From Actinopolymorpha pittospori (lineage in GTDB: Bacteria; Actinomycetota; Actinomycetes; Propionibacteriales; Actinopolymorphaceae), in the NCBI RefSeq assembly GCF_014873875.1, contig NZ_JADBEM010000001.1, positions 496,001 to 560,000 on the forward strand: a stretch of DNA of 64,000 bases, read 5' to 3'. Numbering within the stretch: the first letter of the stretch is position 1; each line of letters begins with the position of its first letter. The notes beneath the pieces are model-generated. The model was given only the letters and a program-made list of their open reading frames with translations. It was not told where the DNA came from and did not search any database. Of this stretch, positions 63,686 through 64,000 are shown piece after piece. Position numbers and translations under genes: made by a program.

Positions 63686-63850
63686 TCAATGTTGGTCTGA
63701 GTCCACCGCGGAGCGCAGTTCGCGGCGCTCGATCTTGCCGGTCGAGAGCACGGTGTCGCATGGAGGCCCCTGCTCGGCCGTGGCGCGGATCCTGCGCGAG
63801 CCCGGTTCAATGACCCACCGGCGCGGCACCGCGCCGAAGTAGCGCAACAC
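63686..63850 (-). pseudogene. Possible C-terminal remnant of an AMP-forming acyl-CoA ligase
   Basis: The minus strand reads STGKIERRELRSAV shortly before a stop, resembling the catalytic-lysine motif (GKIxRRxLR) at the end of ANL-superfamily ligases. PRRWVIEP lies about 25 residues upstream, where relatives have PR.V.FVD. No larger domain is readable. The remaining bases to 64000 show nothing else that I can identify. Confidence 0.25.
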
Positions 63851-64000
63851 TCTCGAGCGAGTCCGTACTGGTAGCTCACGCTTGGCGCGTCCAGTACAAC
63901 CATCTGAAGAACGACCCCGTGAGTTTTCCAACCCGTCGTCCAGTCGGAGGCCTCAAAAGCTTGGATGCCTTCGGATCCCCCGTGGGCGGCTAGGGCGTGT

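Noticed and set aside
1..64000. CRISPR array
   Set aside because: No run of regularly spaced direct repeats and no cas-like gene was seen on either strand.
1..64000. Prophage or integrative element
   Set aside because: No integrase, capsid, terminase, portal or conjugation gene is recognisable; mobile genes are limited to IS elements and fragments.

Overview
The window is high-GC DNA with dense, overlapping genes, GTG starts, GTGA stop/start overlaps, twin-arginine lipoprotein signals and a Pgl-type (BREX type 2) phage-defence operon. Together these point to an actinomycete (Actinomycetota); the genus cannot be fixed from sequence reading alone. The layout is a decaying accessory region, a large sugar-acid/oligosaccharide catabolic block, and a defence island.

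1-12 kb is a gene graveyard interrupted by mobile elements. It holds a frameshifted MFS exporter, a larC fragment, an N-terminally truncated methyltransferase, a sodA with both a stop codon and a frameshift, a tRNA-Gln-like 3' remnant, a truncated IS3 element, a frameshifted AraC regulator and an apparently intact IS701 element with a CTAG duplication. Intact genes here are a VOC protein, a nitrilase-like amidohydrolase and a secreted glycerophosphodiesterase with a lamin-tail domain. At 11285-11745 lies a decayed duplicate of the arabinofuranosidase/helicase junction found intact at 34.1-34.5 kb.

12-31.5 kb is one catabolic unit, almost all on the minus strand. It comprises a Gfo/Idh/MocA oxidoreductase, a mannonate-dehydratase-like TIM barrel, two complete five-part peptide/nickel-type ABC importers (each with its own Tat-lipoprotein binding protein, two permeases and two ATPases) and an enolase-superfamily sugar-acid dehydratase. 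A divergent semialdehyde dehydrogenase and an IclR regulator flank it. The set fits import of oligosaccharides or sugar acids, oxidation, dehydration and conversion of a keto-acid semialdehyde to a TCA-cycle acid. A GH51 arabinofuranosidase at 32.8 kb suggests plant-cell-wall arabinan or arabinoxylan as a source.

34.5-63.7 kb is a defence island. First comes a PLD/DEAD-box/DUF3427 helicase gene broken by a frameshift and by a complete IS3 element flanked by CAAG duplications. Next is a 662-residue protein with an apparent PH-like N-terminal domain, an ArdC-like middle and an HExxH zinc-peptidase motif. Then a complete BREX type 2 operon reads leftward (pglW-pglX-pglY-pglZ-brxD-brxHI) from a good sigma-70-like promoter at 58.77 kb. 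On the other side a divergent small gene is followed by a tight vWA / PP2C phosphatase / membrane-anchored kinase triad. PglW is itself a tandem kinase, so two separate phospho-signalling modules sit back to back. The flanking triad and metallopeptidase genes look less GC-rich than the BREX genes, which suggests separate acquisition.
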